Made by a program: the position numbers and the translations under genes
The notes under the pieces: model-generated
The model's database searches: none
What the model saw: only the letters and a program-made list of their open reading frames with translations
Told to the model about the DNA's origin: nothing
Assembly: GCA_026393985.1 (NCBI GenBank)
Contig: JAPKZB010000015.1
Location: 1-64,000, forward strand
Reading direction: 5' to 3'
DNA from: Acidobacteriota bacterium
GTDB taxonomy: Bacteria; Acidobacteriota; Terriglobia; Bryobacterales; Bryobacteraceae
DNA: 64,000 nucleotides
Shown here: in pieces, positions 44,357 through 54,923 of the stretch
Layout of the letters: every line of letters begins with the position of its first letter
How positions within the stretch are numbered: the stretch's first letter is position 1

Positions 44357-47300
44357 TCAGAACTGCAACCGGAGTGCGAACTGAATCTGCCGCGATGAGG
44401 TCACCGTCGACCGGATCCGCCCGAAACCACCCAGCGGACCGGTGGTGGTGGAAATCGCGAGCAAGCTCGGCGGCGCGAAATTGGCATGGTTGAACAGATT
44501 GAACGATTCGGCCCGGAACTGAATCCGCGCATTTTCGTTCCAGCCCCCCAGTCGGAACGACTTCAGCGCCGCCAGATCAAAGCCCCGCAACCCAGGGCCA
44601 ATAAACGTTCCGCGGCCAAGATTGCCGAGCGTACCCGGCGCCGATAGCACAAACGCCCGCGGATCGAAGTATTGGTCCGGCCCGCCCAGCACGGCGCTCT
44701 GGTGCGTATAGCCCGGCGCGATCGACGCCCGGTCCTGCCCCAGGCCCGGCCCCAGCGACGGCGCCCAGCCCGAGCGCGATCGATTCCCGCTGACGAAAAC
44801 CGTCAACGGGCTGCCCGACCGCAGATTGTTGATGCCCGCCAACTGCCAGTTGGCAAAGGCCGTCTTGGTCCATCCGGTAGCCGAACGCGCCACTGGCAGA
44901 TCGTAGGTGAAGTTCACCACCCAGTTGTGTTTGGCGTGGTAATCGGACAGGCCCTTGTTGTAGTTGAAACCCGCAAACTCCGGCATCGCCGACGTCGTGC
45001 CATTGGTTCCGTCCGAGAAGAACGTCGAGGCCTGCGTCGTATCGATGTTCCGCGAGAAAGTATACGAACTCTGGAACTGCAGGTCGCGCCCCAGCCGCTT
45101 CCGGATCTCGAGCAGCCCGGCGTGGTACCACGAGTTCCCATCGCTCGACTTCAGTTCAATCGTTGCCCAGTTCGGGTTTCGCCGCGGCGCGCCGGCCGGG
45201 AAGAACAGCGTCCCATCGGCCTGCCGCACCGGCTCGACGATGTTGACATCGTTTGAACGCAGCAGGTGGATGCCTCGCGCGCCCGCATAGCCGATTGTGG
45301 CCACAAAGCCGCCCGGCAGCTGCTGCTGCACGTTCAGGTTCCACTGCTGCACGTAAGGATTTTTGAGGTTGAACTCCACCGGCCGTACCGTGTTCCCAAT
45401 CGCCCGCGCAAAGGGCGGCAGCGGGAAGGTCGGGTTGGCGATCGATACGCGCGGCGTCGCCGGCGGATTCGTCACCGTAACGATCAGGTTCTGCTGGTTG
45501 TTCGTGTTAAAAAACAGGCCGTAGCCCCCGCGTAGCGACGTCCGGCCCGTCCCGAACACATCCCAGGCAAAGCCCATCCGCGGCGAAAAATTCTTCCGCG
45601 TCGGGTTGGCGTAGAGCGGCCCGGGAACCGTCACGGCGTCGGTGAACAGGTTCTTCATGTTTGAATCCCTGCCGTAGATATCCTGCGGCATGGTGGCGAA
45701 CTCGTAGCGCATGCCCGGGTTCAGCGTGAACCGCGGCGTCAGCTTCCAGGAGTCCTGCACGTAGAAACCCATCAGTGTGAAACGCCAGTAGCGGTCGAAG
45801 GTGGCGGCGGGCGTCAGGCCAAGAAACCGCGCCGGCCGGTTTTCAAGGAAGCTCCGAATGTCGTTGAAGCCAAACGTACCCAGCGAAAACGTCGGGTTCA
45901 CCATGTTCATCTGGTAGCGTTCGGCCATCATGCCCGCCTTGATCAGATGGCTGCCGCGGGTGATCGTCACGCCCGTATCGAAGCTGAACACGTTCTGCGT
46001 CAGCCGCAAATTGGCCGAACTCTGCGTGCCGAACCGCGGCATGCCGCCAATGTCAATATTTCCCGTCGTGCCGCGGCCCGGAACAAATTCAGCCAGCGGC
46101 GTTGCCGTGTTGGCCTCAATGTTCTGCCCGATCCGCGTCCGGCTGAATCCGGCCCGCGCATGCAGCAGCGTCTGCGGCGAGAGGATATGCCGGTACTCGG
46201 TTGTCAGAAACTGATTGCGCGACAGAAACTCGCGCGGAAACTGCGGGAAGTCCGTCGGCAGCACCTGCACGGCGTCGTCCCAGGTGTGCCGCGCGAAAAA
46301 CTGCCCGCGCGAACCCACGTTCCGGTCGTAGCGGCCCTGCAAAAAGTTCTGGTCCACCTTTTGGTTAAAGCCGAAGATGTAGTCGGCCAGGCCGCCCCCA
46401 CGCGATGCCCCGTTCGGCCGCGGCATCTCGTTCAGAAACGGCAGAATGGCCGGCTGCAGCGTCACCGGCCCATCGGGCAGAATCCCGGCCCGGGCGTTGT
46501 TGTCGGGCACGATCGAACTGATCGTCCGGCCCAACCGGTCCCGCAGGCTCTCCACCGTGAAGAAGAAGAAATCCTTATCCTTCCGCAGCGGGCCGCCAAT
46601 GCTGCCGCCGAACTGGTTCCGCTTGAAATCGGGCCGCTTGGCCGGATCGAAAAAATTCCGCGCATCAAAGTTGTCGTTGCGCAGGAAGTGGAACAGACTC
46701 CCGTGCCAGGCGTTGGTGCCGGACTTGGTGATCGCATTGATCTGGCCCCCGCTATTGCGGCCGAATTCGGCGCTGTACGTGTTCACCTCCACCCGGAACT
46801 CCCGGATCGCCTCCACCCCCAGCACCGTACCCGCCGCCGACCCGGCCGGCCCGTTCGTCATATCATTCTGCGGCGTCCCGTCAATGAGATACACGTTCGA
46901 CCGCGGATCCTGTCCGTTAATCGACGTCCCCAAGCCATGGGCCACCACCGACCCGCCATCCCGGTGCGGATACGCCACCACCCCCGGCTGCAACAGCGCC
47001 AGGTCCGTGTAGTTCCGTCCGTTCAGCGGCAGCTCCCGCATCGCCGATTCGCTCACCAGATAGCCCAACTCCGAGGTCGATGTGTTCACCTGCGACGCCG
47101 AGGCGTTCACCGTAACCTCCTGGTCCACCGCCCCCACTTCGAGCGTCACGTCAATCGTCGCCGACTCGTTCACCGACAGCGAAATCCCCTGCCGCACCAT
47201 CGGCCGGAACCCCTTGGCTGTAATCCGTACCTCCACCTCGCCCACCGGAATCGCCGGGACGCGAAACAAACCCACGCCGTTGGTCAAAACCTGCCGAACC

Positions 47301-47452
47301 AAACCGGTCGCCTTCTGGGTCACCAAAACTTCGGCCCCCTGCACGATGCCACCGCTCGGGTCGTGGATCGTCCCATTCAACGTCGCGGTCGTCTGGCCGC
47401 AGGCCATCACCACCAGGGAGAAAAAAATTCCGGTCGCCCGCACCAATTGCAA
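44357..47452 (-). CDS. Oar-like TonB-dependent outer-membrane receptor
   Basis: A protein of 1031 residues. Signal peptide (about 1-19), carboxypeptidase-regulatory-like beta-sandwich (about 22-108, TIHDPSGGIVQGAEVLVTQ), plug domain (about 115-240, MRELPLNGRNYTDLALLQPG and NGQDPRSNVYLIDG), then the barrel ending in the aromatic FALRLQF. This large family is the hallmark of Acidobacteria, importing oligosaccharides or peptides; the substrate is unknown. Confidence 0.92.
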   Translation of the reverse strand: MQLVRATGIFFSLVVMACGQTTATLNGTIHDPSGGIVQGAEVLVTQKATGLVRQVLTNGVGLFRVPAIPVGEVEVRITAKGFRPMVRQGISLSVNESATIDVTLEVGAVDQEVTVNASASQVNTSTSELGYLVSESAMRELPLNGRNYTDLALLQPGVVAYPHRDGGSVVAHGLGTSINGQDPRSNVYLIDGTPQNDMTNGPAGSAAGTVLGVEAIREFRVEVNTYSAEFGRNSGGQINAITKSGTNAWHGSLFHFLRNDNFDARNFFDPAKRPDFKRNQFGGSIGGPLRKDKDFFFFTVESLRDRLGRTISSIVPDNNARAGILPDGPVTLQPAILPFLNEMPRPNGASRGGGLADYIFGFNQKVDQNFLQGRYDRNVGSRGQFFARHTWDDAVQVLPTDFPQFPREFLSRNQFLTTEYRHILSPQTLLHARAGFSRTRIGQNIEANTATPLAEFVPGRGTTGNIDIGGMPRFGTQSSANLRLTQNVFSFDTGVTITRGSHLIKAGMMAERYQMNMVNPTFSLGTFGFNDIRSFLENRPARFLGLTPAATFDRYWRFTLMGFYVQDSWKLTPRFTLNPGMRYEFATMPQDIYGRDSNMKNLFTDAVTVPGPLYANPTRKNFSPRMGFAWDVFGTGRTSLRGGYGLFFNTNNQQNLIVTVTNPPATPRVSIANPTFPLPPFARAIGNTVRPVEFNLKNPYVQQWNLNVQQQLPGGFVATIGYAGARGIHLLRSNDVNIVEPVRQADGTLFFPAGAPRRNPNWATIELKSSDGNSWYHAGLLEIRKRLGRDLQFQSSYTFSRNIDTTQASTFFSDGTNGTTSAMPEFAGFNYNKGLSDYHAKHNWVVNFTYDLPVARSATGWTKTAFANWQLAGINNLRSGSPLTVFVSGNRSRSGWAPSLGPGLGQDRASIAPGYTHQSAVLGGPDQYFDPRAFVLSAPGTLGNLGRGTFIGPGLRGFDLAALKSFRLGGWNENARIQFRAESFNLFNHANFAPPSLLAISTTTGPLGGFGRIRSTVTSSRQIQFALRLQF

Positions 47453-47603
47453 TCGCTCACCTCAATTCTTCAGATTATCAAAGCGCCGCGAAACCCTTTA
47501 AAAGTTTCCATCATCGGGCCGGACGCCACGCCAACAGAACAGACGCACGCCAGGCCCGGAAAGTAACCCGGCTGCCTACCGCATTTGCGTATCATGGTCT
47601 CTT

Positions 47604-47806
47604 GTGAAAACCCCGCTGGTCGTCACCACGATTGCCCTCTTCTACCTCCTCCACCAGGATTGGTGGCATTGGCCCGTGGCCCGTCCCCTCGCTTTCAGCT
47701 TTCTTCCCGTCGGCCTCTGGTATCACGCCCTCTACACCCTGGCCGCCGCGCTACTGATGGCCGCCCTCGTCCGCTGGTGCTGGCCCGCCGGGCTGGAGCG
47801 GGAAAA

Positions 47807-47810
<4 letters not shown>
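47604..47810 (+). CDS. Small membrane partner of a sodium:solute symporter (DUF3311-like)
   Basis: A protein of 68 residues with two transmembrane segments (about 4-18 and 34-60) and HQDWW and [12 protein letters not shown] segments. Such short proteins precede symporter genes and are thought to be a subunit. The stop overlaps the symporter start in an ATGA. Confidence 0.75.
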
Positions 47811-49306
<1,496 letters not shown>

Positions 49307-49314
49307 TCATCCCC

Positions 49315-50637
49315 ATGCCTCCATCCCACAAGCTCACGCCCCTTCAATGGCTCATCTGCGCCGTCGCCGCCCTGGGCTTTGCTTTCGACATCTACGAACT
49401 CCTCGTGCTGCCGCTCATCGCCGGCCCCGCGCTCGCCGAACTCGGCCAGCTCAAGCCCGGCACCCCCGAGTTCAACAGTTGGACCGGCATCCTCTTCTTC
49501 GTCCCCGCCTTCGCCGGCGGCATCTTCGGCATGGTCGGCGGCTACCTCACCGACCTCTGGGGCCGCCGCCGCGTCCTCGTCTGGAGCATTCTCATCTACG
49601 CCCTCTCGGCCCTCGCCGCCGGCTTTGCCACCTCGCTCGAACAGCTCCTCTTCTTCCGCTGCACCACCTTCATCGGTGTCTGCGTCGAGTTCGTCGCCGC
49701 CGTCGCCTGGCTCGCCGAACTCTTCCCGGATCCCAAGCAGCGCGAAAACGTCCTCGGCTACACCCAGGCCTTCTCCTCCATCGGCGGCCTGCTCGTCACC
49801 GGCGCCTACTTCCTGGCCGTCTCCTGGGCCCCCAACCTCCCGGCCATCCACGGCGGCCACGAAGCCTGGCGCTACACGCTCATCTCGGGCGTCCTGCCTG
49901 CCATCCCGCTGATGATCATCCGCCCCTTCCTGCCGGAGTCCCCGCTCTGGGCCCAGCACAAAGCCGCCGGCACGCTCCGCCGCCCCAGCTTCGCCGAACT
50001 CTTTAAGCCCCAGTACAGCCGCACCACCTGGGTCACCATGATCATGTACGCCGCCAGCTACGGCGCCGCCTTCGGCGCGATTCAGCACCTGCCCCGCATC
50101 GTCCCCGGCCTGGCCGAAGTGCTCCCCCTCGCCCGCCCGCTGCAGCAGAAAGTCGTCTCGAACGTGCAGTTCTTCCAGGAGATCGGCGGCCTCGTCGGCC
50201 GCGTCATTCTGGCCTATCTCGCCGTCCGCATCCTCAGCCGCCGCAAACTCCTCCGCGTCTTCCAGGTCCCCGGCCTCGTCCTCGTCCCGCTCGTCTTCTT
50301 CTCCGCCATGGATCTTCCGGTCGACGTGCTCAAATGGGGCGTCTTCGCCGCCGGCCTGCTCACCGTCGCCCAGTTCAGCTTCTGGGGCAACTATCTGCCC
50401 CGCATGTATCCCACCCACCTGCGCGGCACCGGCGAAAGCTTCGCCGCCAACATCGGTGGCCGTATGCTCGGCACCTCGGCCGCGCTCGTCACCACCACCC
50501 TCGCCAACTACACCCCCGGCGCCTCACCCGCCGCCAAGCTCGCCTTCGCCGCCGGCTGCGTCGCCACCGGCGTCTACCTCATCGGCTTCCTCAGCAGCTT
50601 CTTCTTGCCAGAACCGCCCGAAAAACTGCCAGAATAG
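49315..50637 (+). CDS. MFS transporter
   Basis: A protein of 440 residues from the ATG at 49315. Twelve transmembrane segments, GGYLTDLWGRRRVLV as the MFS loop between segments 2 and 3. The closest broad group is the sugar/metabolite:H+ symporters. It follows the SSF gene by 8 bases and lies 4 bases before the MtaB gene, so these are probably one transcript. The substrate is unknown. Confidence 0.88.
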   Translation: MPPSHKLTPLQWLICAVAALGFAFDIYELLVLPLIAGPALAELGQLKPGTPEFNSWTGILFFVPAFAGGIFGMVGGYLTDLWGRRRVLVWSILIYALSALAAGFATSLEQLLFFRCTTFIGVCVEFVAAVAWLAELFPDPKQRENVLGYTQAFSSIGGLLVTGAYFLAVSWAPNLPAIHGGHEAWRYTLISGVLPAIPLMIIRPFLPESPLWAQHKAAGTLRRPSFAELFKPQYSRTTWVTMIMYAASYGAAFGAIQHLPRIVPGLAEVLPLARPLQQKVVSNVQFFQEIGGLVGRVILAYLAVRILSRRKLLRVFQVPGLVLVPLVFFSAMDLPVDVLKWGVFAAGLLTVAQFSFWGNYLPRMYPTHLRGTGESFAANIGGRMLGTSAALVTTTLANYTPGASPAAKLAFAAGCVATGVYLIGFLSSFFLPEPPEKLPE

Positions 50638-50641
50638 AGGT

Positions 50642-51937
50642 TTGCGGAACTTTTTCGTTCACAATTTCGGTTGCCGCGCCACCCAGGCCGACGGGGCCGC
50701 GCTCGAGTCTCTGCTCGAACAGCGCGGTCTCGTTAGCGCCGGCGAAGCCCGCGCCGCCGACCTCGTCGTCCTCAACACCTGCACCGTCACCGCCAACGCC
50801 GACGACGATGTCCGCGCCATGGTCCGCCGCGTCAACCGCGAAAACCCCGCCGCCCAAATCCTCCTCACCGGCTGCTACGCCCAACGCGCCCCCGAAGAGC
50901 TCGCCGCCCTCCCCGGCGTCACCTGGGTCGTCGGCAAATCCCACAAAACTCAAATCCCCGACATCGTCGCCGAATCCCTCACGCCCTTTCACGGCCAGAT
51001 CCACGTCGGCGACATCTTCGCCCAGCACGACTTCCTCTCCGCCCCCATCGAAGACGCCGCCGGCGACCGCGCCCGTCCCAACCTCAAAATCCAGGACGGC
51101 TGCAACAACCGCTGTTCATTCTGCATCATCCCCTTCGTCCGCGGCCGCAGCCGCTCCATGCCCGCCGACCAGGTCATCGCCCAGGTCCAGAACCTCAGCC
51201 GCGACTACCGCGAAGTTGTCCTTTCCGGCATCAACCTCGGCCGCTGGGGCAGGGAACCGGGCCAGACCCTCCGCCTCGCCGGCCTCCTCCGCCGCCTCCT
51301 CGCCGAAACCTCCGTCGAACGCCTCCGCCTCTCCTCGGTCGAGCCCATGGACTTCTCCGACGATCTCCTCCATCTCATGGCCGACTCCCCCCGCATCGCC
51401 CGCCACGTCCACGCCCCGCTCCAGTCCGGCTCCGACACCGTCCTCCGCCGCATGCACCGCAAGTACCGGCCCCGCCACTACGCCGACCGCATCACCAAAG
51501 CCCGCGCCCTCATGCCCTCCGCCGCCATCGGCGCCGACGTCATGGTCGGCTTCCCCGGCGAAACCGAAGCCGAATTCGCCGAAACCTACCGCTTTATTGA
51601 CGAACTCCCCTTCACCTACCTCCATGTCTTCACCTACTCCGCCCGCCCCGGCACCCCCGCCGCCGAAGCGCCCGGCCAGGTCCCTATCCCCGTCCGCAAA
51701 GAGCGCAACCGCCAACTCCGCGAACTCGCCGACCGCAAGCATCGCGCCTTCCGCCAAAGCTTCCTCGGCCAGTCGCTTTCGGTCGTCACCCTCGGCCACG
51801 GCCCCATGGCGCTCTCGAGCAACTACCTCAAAGTCGAACTCCTTGCCGACGCCCCGGCCAATCAACTCCGCGAAGTCCCCATCGGCTCGCTCACCGACGC
51901 CGGCCTCCGCCAGTTCGACCCTCTCCGCGTGCTCTAA
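50642..51937 (+). CDS. mtaB: tRNA t6A37 methylthiotransferase MtaB
   Basis: A protein of 431 residues. It adds a methylthio group to t6A at position 37 of ANN-decoding tRNAs. N-terminal UPF0004 domain with NFGCRATQADG and NTCTVTANAD, TGCYAQ; radical-SAM cysteines in DGCNNRCSFCIIPFVRGRSRS; C-terminal TRAM-like region. The start is a TTG with a poor ribosome site but no better in-frame codon lies nearby. It is convergent with recR without any gap. Confidence 0.88.
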   Translation: MRNFFVHNFGCRATQADGAALESLLEQRGLVSAGEARAADLVVLNTCTVTANADDDVRAMVRRVNRENPAAQILLTGCYAQRAPEELAALPGVTWVVGKSHKTQIPDIVAESLTPFHGQIHVGDIFAQHDFLSAPIEDAAGDRARPNLKIQDGCNNRCSFCIIPFVRGRSRSMPADQVIAQVQNLSRDYREVVLSGINLGRWGREPGQTLRLAGLLRRLLAETSVERLRLSSVEPMDFSDDLLHLMADSPRIARHVHAPLQSGSDTVLRRMHRKYRPRHYADRITKARALMPSAAIGADVMVGFPGETEAEFAETYRFIDELPFTYLHVFTYSARPGTPAAEAPGQVPIPVRKERNRQLRELADRKHRAFRQSFLGQSLSVVTLGHGPMALSSNYLKVELLADAPANQLREVPIGSLTDAGLRQFDPLRVL

Positions 51938-52537
51938 CTACATCTCGCGGCGATTCTCGAGCGACTTCGACATGCTGACCTCATCGGCGTATTCGAGGTC
52001 ACTGCCCACCGGAATCCCCATCGCAATCCGCATCACCTTGATGCCGAGCGGCTTCAGCAGCCGCGCCAGATAGGCCGCCGTCGCCTCGCCCTCCACCGTC
52101 GGGTTGGTCGCCAGAATAATCTCGGTCACCAACCCGTCGCTGAGCCGCTCGAGCAAACTCTTGATCCGCAACTGCTCCGGCCCAATGCCCCGCAGCGGCG
52201 AAATCGACCCGTGCAGCACGTGGTACAGCCCGTCAAAAGTCCGCGTCACTTCAATCGGCAGTATGTTCGGCGCCTCTTCGACTACGCAGATGATGTGCTG
52301 ATCCCGCCCCGGGTTCGTGCAGTAGGGGCACAACTCGCTATCGCTGATGTTGTTGCAGATCCGGCACAGCCCCAGCTTCTCTTTGACATCGACAATCGCC
52401 CGCGCCAGCCGCTGCGCGTCTTCGGTCGACGACCGCAGCACGTGAAACGCAATCCGTTGCGCGGACTTCGCTCCCACCCCCGGCAGCCGCCGGAACTCAT
52501 CCACCAGACGCGCGAGCGGTTCGGCCAGGTCCGGCAT
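51938..52537 (-). CDS. recR: Recombination protein RecR
   Basis: A protein of 199 residues. [18 protein letters not shown] (helix-hairpin-helix), a zinc finger [16 protein letters not shown], and a Toprim domain with [12 protein letters not shown] and [17 protein letters not shown]. It works with RecF/RecO in loading RecA at gaps. Last gene of the dnaX-ebfC-recR operon, 6 bases after ebfC. Confidence 0.97.
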   Translation of the reverse strand: MPDLAEPLARLVDEFRRLPGVGAKSAQRIAFHVLRSSTEDAQRLARAIVDVKEKLGLCRICNNISDSELCPYCTNPGRDQHIICVVEEAPNILPIEVTRTFDGLYHVLHGSISPLRGIGPEQLRIKSLLERLSDGLVTEIILATNPTVEGEATAAYLARLLKPLGIKVMRIAMGIPVGSDLEYADEVSMSKSLENRREM

Positions 52538-52543
52538 GGCGGT

Positions 52544-52852
52544 TTAGAACAGCCCCGGAGGCAGCCCCAGGCCGCCCAGCATGCCGCTCATCTTCTTCTG
52601 CGTCTCGTCTTCCACTTTCTTGTGCGCTTCGTTGAAGGCGGCCAGCACCAGGTCCTGCAGCATCTCGGCATCGCCGGCGGCCTCCGGGTCGATTGTGACG
52701 CCCAGGCACCGCTTCTGCCCGTCCATCTTCACCGTCACCATCCCGCCGCCCGCCGAAGCCTCCACGCGAATCGCCGCGATGTCTTCCTGCAGCTTGGCCT
52801 GCATCTTCTGGGCCTGCGCCATCATGCCTTGCATATTGCCGGGTAGTTTCAT
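52544..52852 (-). CDS. ebfC: Nucleoid-associated protein EbfC/YbaB
   Basis: A protein of 102 residues. NMQGMMAQAQKMQAKLQEDIAAIRVEASAGGGMVTVKMDGQ is the family signature. It is a small dimeric DNA-binding protein, here between dnaX and recR as in most bacteria. Confidence 0.96.
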   Translation of the reverse strand: MKLPGNMQGMMAQAQKMQAKLQEDIAAIRVEASAGGGMVTVKMDGQKRCLGVTIDPEAAGDAEMLQDLVLAAFNEAHKKVEDETQKKMSGMLGGLGLPPGLF

Positions 52853-52856
52853 GCCT

Positions 52857-54767
52857 TTACTCCTTCAAGTTGCGGACGCTGCGCACCTGTGCGTCGGGAA
52901 ATGTCTCCTGAAACCGTTTCACCGCCGGATGGGCCAACGCCCGTTCGGTGGCATCGTCCTGCGCCGCCTGCCGCGCCGCCGGTGGGGGGCCGCTCTGCAC
53001 CGTTGCCGAAAAGCGAACTTTGGCGCGGACGCCCGTCATGCCGATGGCCGCCAGCACGCGGTTCACATCGGACTCCTTCATGGTGAACTCGGTCTCTTCC
53101 GGCGCGACGATCTCTAACCCGCCCGGTACCTCGGAGATCTCGGCCGCTTCGATTCCGTCGGCCGTGAATTTCAAGCCCAGCTCGAGCGCCGCGGCATAGA
53201 GGCGCGACCGCAAGTCGCCGTCCACGGGCTTGGCGGCCGCAGCGGGCTTGGCGGCCGCAGCGGGCGGCGCCGGTGGCGCCTTGGGCGACCGGTCGACGAA
53301 CGCATTGCCCGCCGGAGCCTTCGCCGCAGCCTGCCAGGGCTTCGTTCCCTCGAGTTCCGCCAACGGATCCTCGTCACTCTTCGCTATCGCCGGCGCGGGC
53401 GCCGCCACCTTCGGCTTCGCCTGCCAAGGCTGCAGATTCTCTAATTCCGCCAACGGGTCGCCCCCGCTTCTGGCCCCGGCCGCCGGCACCGCTACCTGCG
53501 GCTTCGCCTGCCAAGGCTGCACCCGCTCCAACTCCGCCAGCGGATCCCCGTCCCTGCTCCCCGCCGCCCCGAACCTCGCCCCGCCCGGCGGCCCCTGCCG
53601 CACCGGCGGCGGCTTCTCGCCCGGCGCCGCCGGCCCCGAACCCGGGCCCAGCTTCGCGAGCGCCTCTTCAATCGTCGATAGCTTGGCGGCGTGCACCAGC
53701 TTCAACAACCCAATCTCCAAATGCAGCCGCGGCTGCAGCGAGTACTGCAGGTCTTTAAAAACATCCAGCACAATCTGCAGGTACCGCGTCAGGTCCAGCT
53801 CGCCGAAACGCCCCGCCACCTGCGCCAGACTCTGCTTCTCCCGCGCCGAAGCCGCAATCAGCCGCGTCGCTTCACCCGAAATCTTCGCCACCAGCAGGTT
53901 CCGGATATGCCGCGCCAACTCCCGGCAGAAGTGCTGCAAGTTCGCGCCCTTCCGCTCCAGCTCATCGACAATCTCCAGCATCCGCGCCGCGTCGCTCTGC
54001 TCGAGCGCCGTCGTCACCTGCTCCATCGCGTCCTGCGAGAACATGCCCAGCAGCGCCCGCACCTCAGCCGCGTGCAGCGTCGACCCGCAGCAGGCAATCG
54101 CCTGGTCAAGCGCCGACAGCGAATCCCGCACCGACCCCTCGCCCACCTGCGCAATCACGGCCAAAGCCTCCGGCTCGGCCGTAATCCCTTCCTCGCCGCA
54201 GATCCACTCCATCCGCTTCAGCAGCTCTTCAAAATCCACGCTGCGAAAAGAAAACTGCTGGCACCGCGAAGCAATAGTCGTCGGAATCTTGTGCGACTCC
54301 GTCGTGCACAGGATAAACACCACCCACTCGGGCGGCTCCTCGAGCGTCTTCAACAGCGCGTTAAACGCTTCGTTGGTGATCTGATGCGCCTCGTCGACGA
54401 TGAAGACTTTATAGCGGTCCCGCGCAGGCCGGTACCGCACGCTCTCGCGCAGCTCCCGCATCTCGTTAATGCCGCGGTTGGAAGCCGCGTCGATCTCGAT
54501 CACATCCACCGCGCCGCCCGCCGTAATCTCCTTACAGCTCGCGCACACCCCGCAGGGGTTCGTTGTCGGTCCTTCGACGCAGTTCAAAAACCGTGCCATT
54601 AGCCGGGCTACCGTCGTCTTGCCCGTCCCGCGCTGCCCGCTGAAGATGTAACCGTGCGCAATGCGCCGCTGCGTAATCGCGTTATCGAGCGTGGTCTTGA
54701 CGTGTTCCTGACTCACCAGTTCAGAGAACGACTGCGGCCGGTACTTGCGCGCGATGACCTGATACAT
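52857..54767 (-). CDS. dnaX: DNA polymerase III subunit gamma/tau
   Basis: A protein of 636 residues starting at MYQVIARKYRPQSF (54767); 17 codons further up are non-conserved and overlap the SRP RNA. Walker A GQRGTGKTTVA, zinc cysteines C...CGVCASC, VDEAHQITNEAFNALLKTLEEPP. The clamp loader motor. In the linker after about residue 390 a motif DPLAELExxxPWQA occurs three times. The C-terminal 150 residues resemble a tau tail. There is no evident frameshift site. Confidence 0.95.
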   Translation of the reverse strand: MYQVIARKYRPQSFSELVSQEHVKTTLDNAITQRRIAHGYIFSGQRGTGKTTVARLMARFLNCVEGPTTNPCGVCASCKEITAGGAVDVIEIDAASNRGINEMRELRESVRYRPARDRYKVFIVDEAHQITNEAFNALLKTLEEPPEWVVFILCTTESHKIPTTIASRCQQFSFRSVDFEELLKRMEWICGEEGITAEPEALAVIAQVGEGSVRDSLSALDQAIACCGSTLHAAEVRALLGMFSQDAMEQVTTALEQSDAARMLEIVDELERKGANLQHFCRELARHIRNLLVAKISGEATRLIAASAREKQSLAQVAGRFGELDLTRYLQIVLDVFKDLQYSLQPRLHLEIGLLKLVHAAKLSTIEEALAKLGPGSGPAAPGEKPPPVRQGPPGGARFGAAGSRDGDPLAELERVQPWQAKPQVAVPAAGARSGGDPLAELENLQPWQAKPKVAAPAPAIAKSDEDPLAELEGTKPWQAAAKAPAGNAFVDRSPKAPPAPPAAAAKPAAAAKPVDGDLRSRLYAAALELGLKFTADGIEAAEISEVPGGLEIVAPEETEFTMKESDVNRVLAAIGMTGVRAKVRFSATVQSGPPPAARQAAQDDATERALAHPAVKRFQETFPDAQVRSVRNLKE

Positions 54768-54792
54768 GCGGGGCTTGGGAGGAGGAAAATGC

Positions 54793-54895
54793 CAGGCCCC
54801 GGGTGATCCGCGGCACACGAACTAAACCACTACCGTTGCTTCCTTCCGGACCTGGCGGGGTTTGCAGCCGCCCGTTGCACGGAGCCCGAGACCTG
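54793..54895 (-). ncRNA. ffs: Signal recognition particle RNA (4.5S type)
   Basis: The universal loop CAGGTCCGGAAGGAAGCA is present on the minus strand, with a closing stem formed by CAGGTCTCGGG at the 5' end and CCCGGGGCCTG at the 3' end. Length about 103 nucleotides. It lies just upstream of dnaX, the common bacterial arrangement. Ends are set by the stem and may be off by a few bases. Confidence 0.9.
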
Positions 54896-54923
54896 ACAAG
54901 ACATTAGTTTAGCACTCTGCTGC

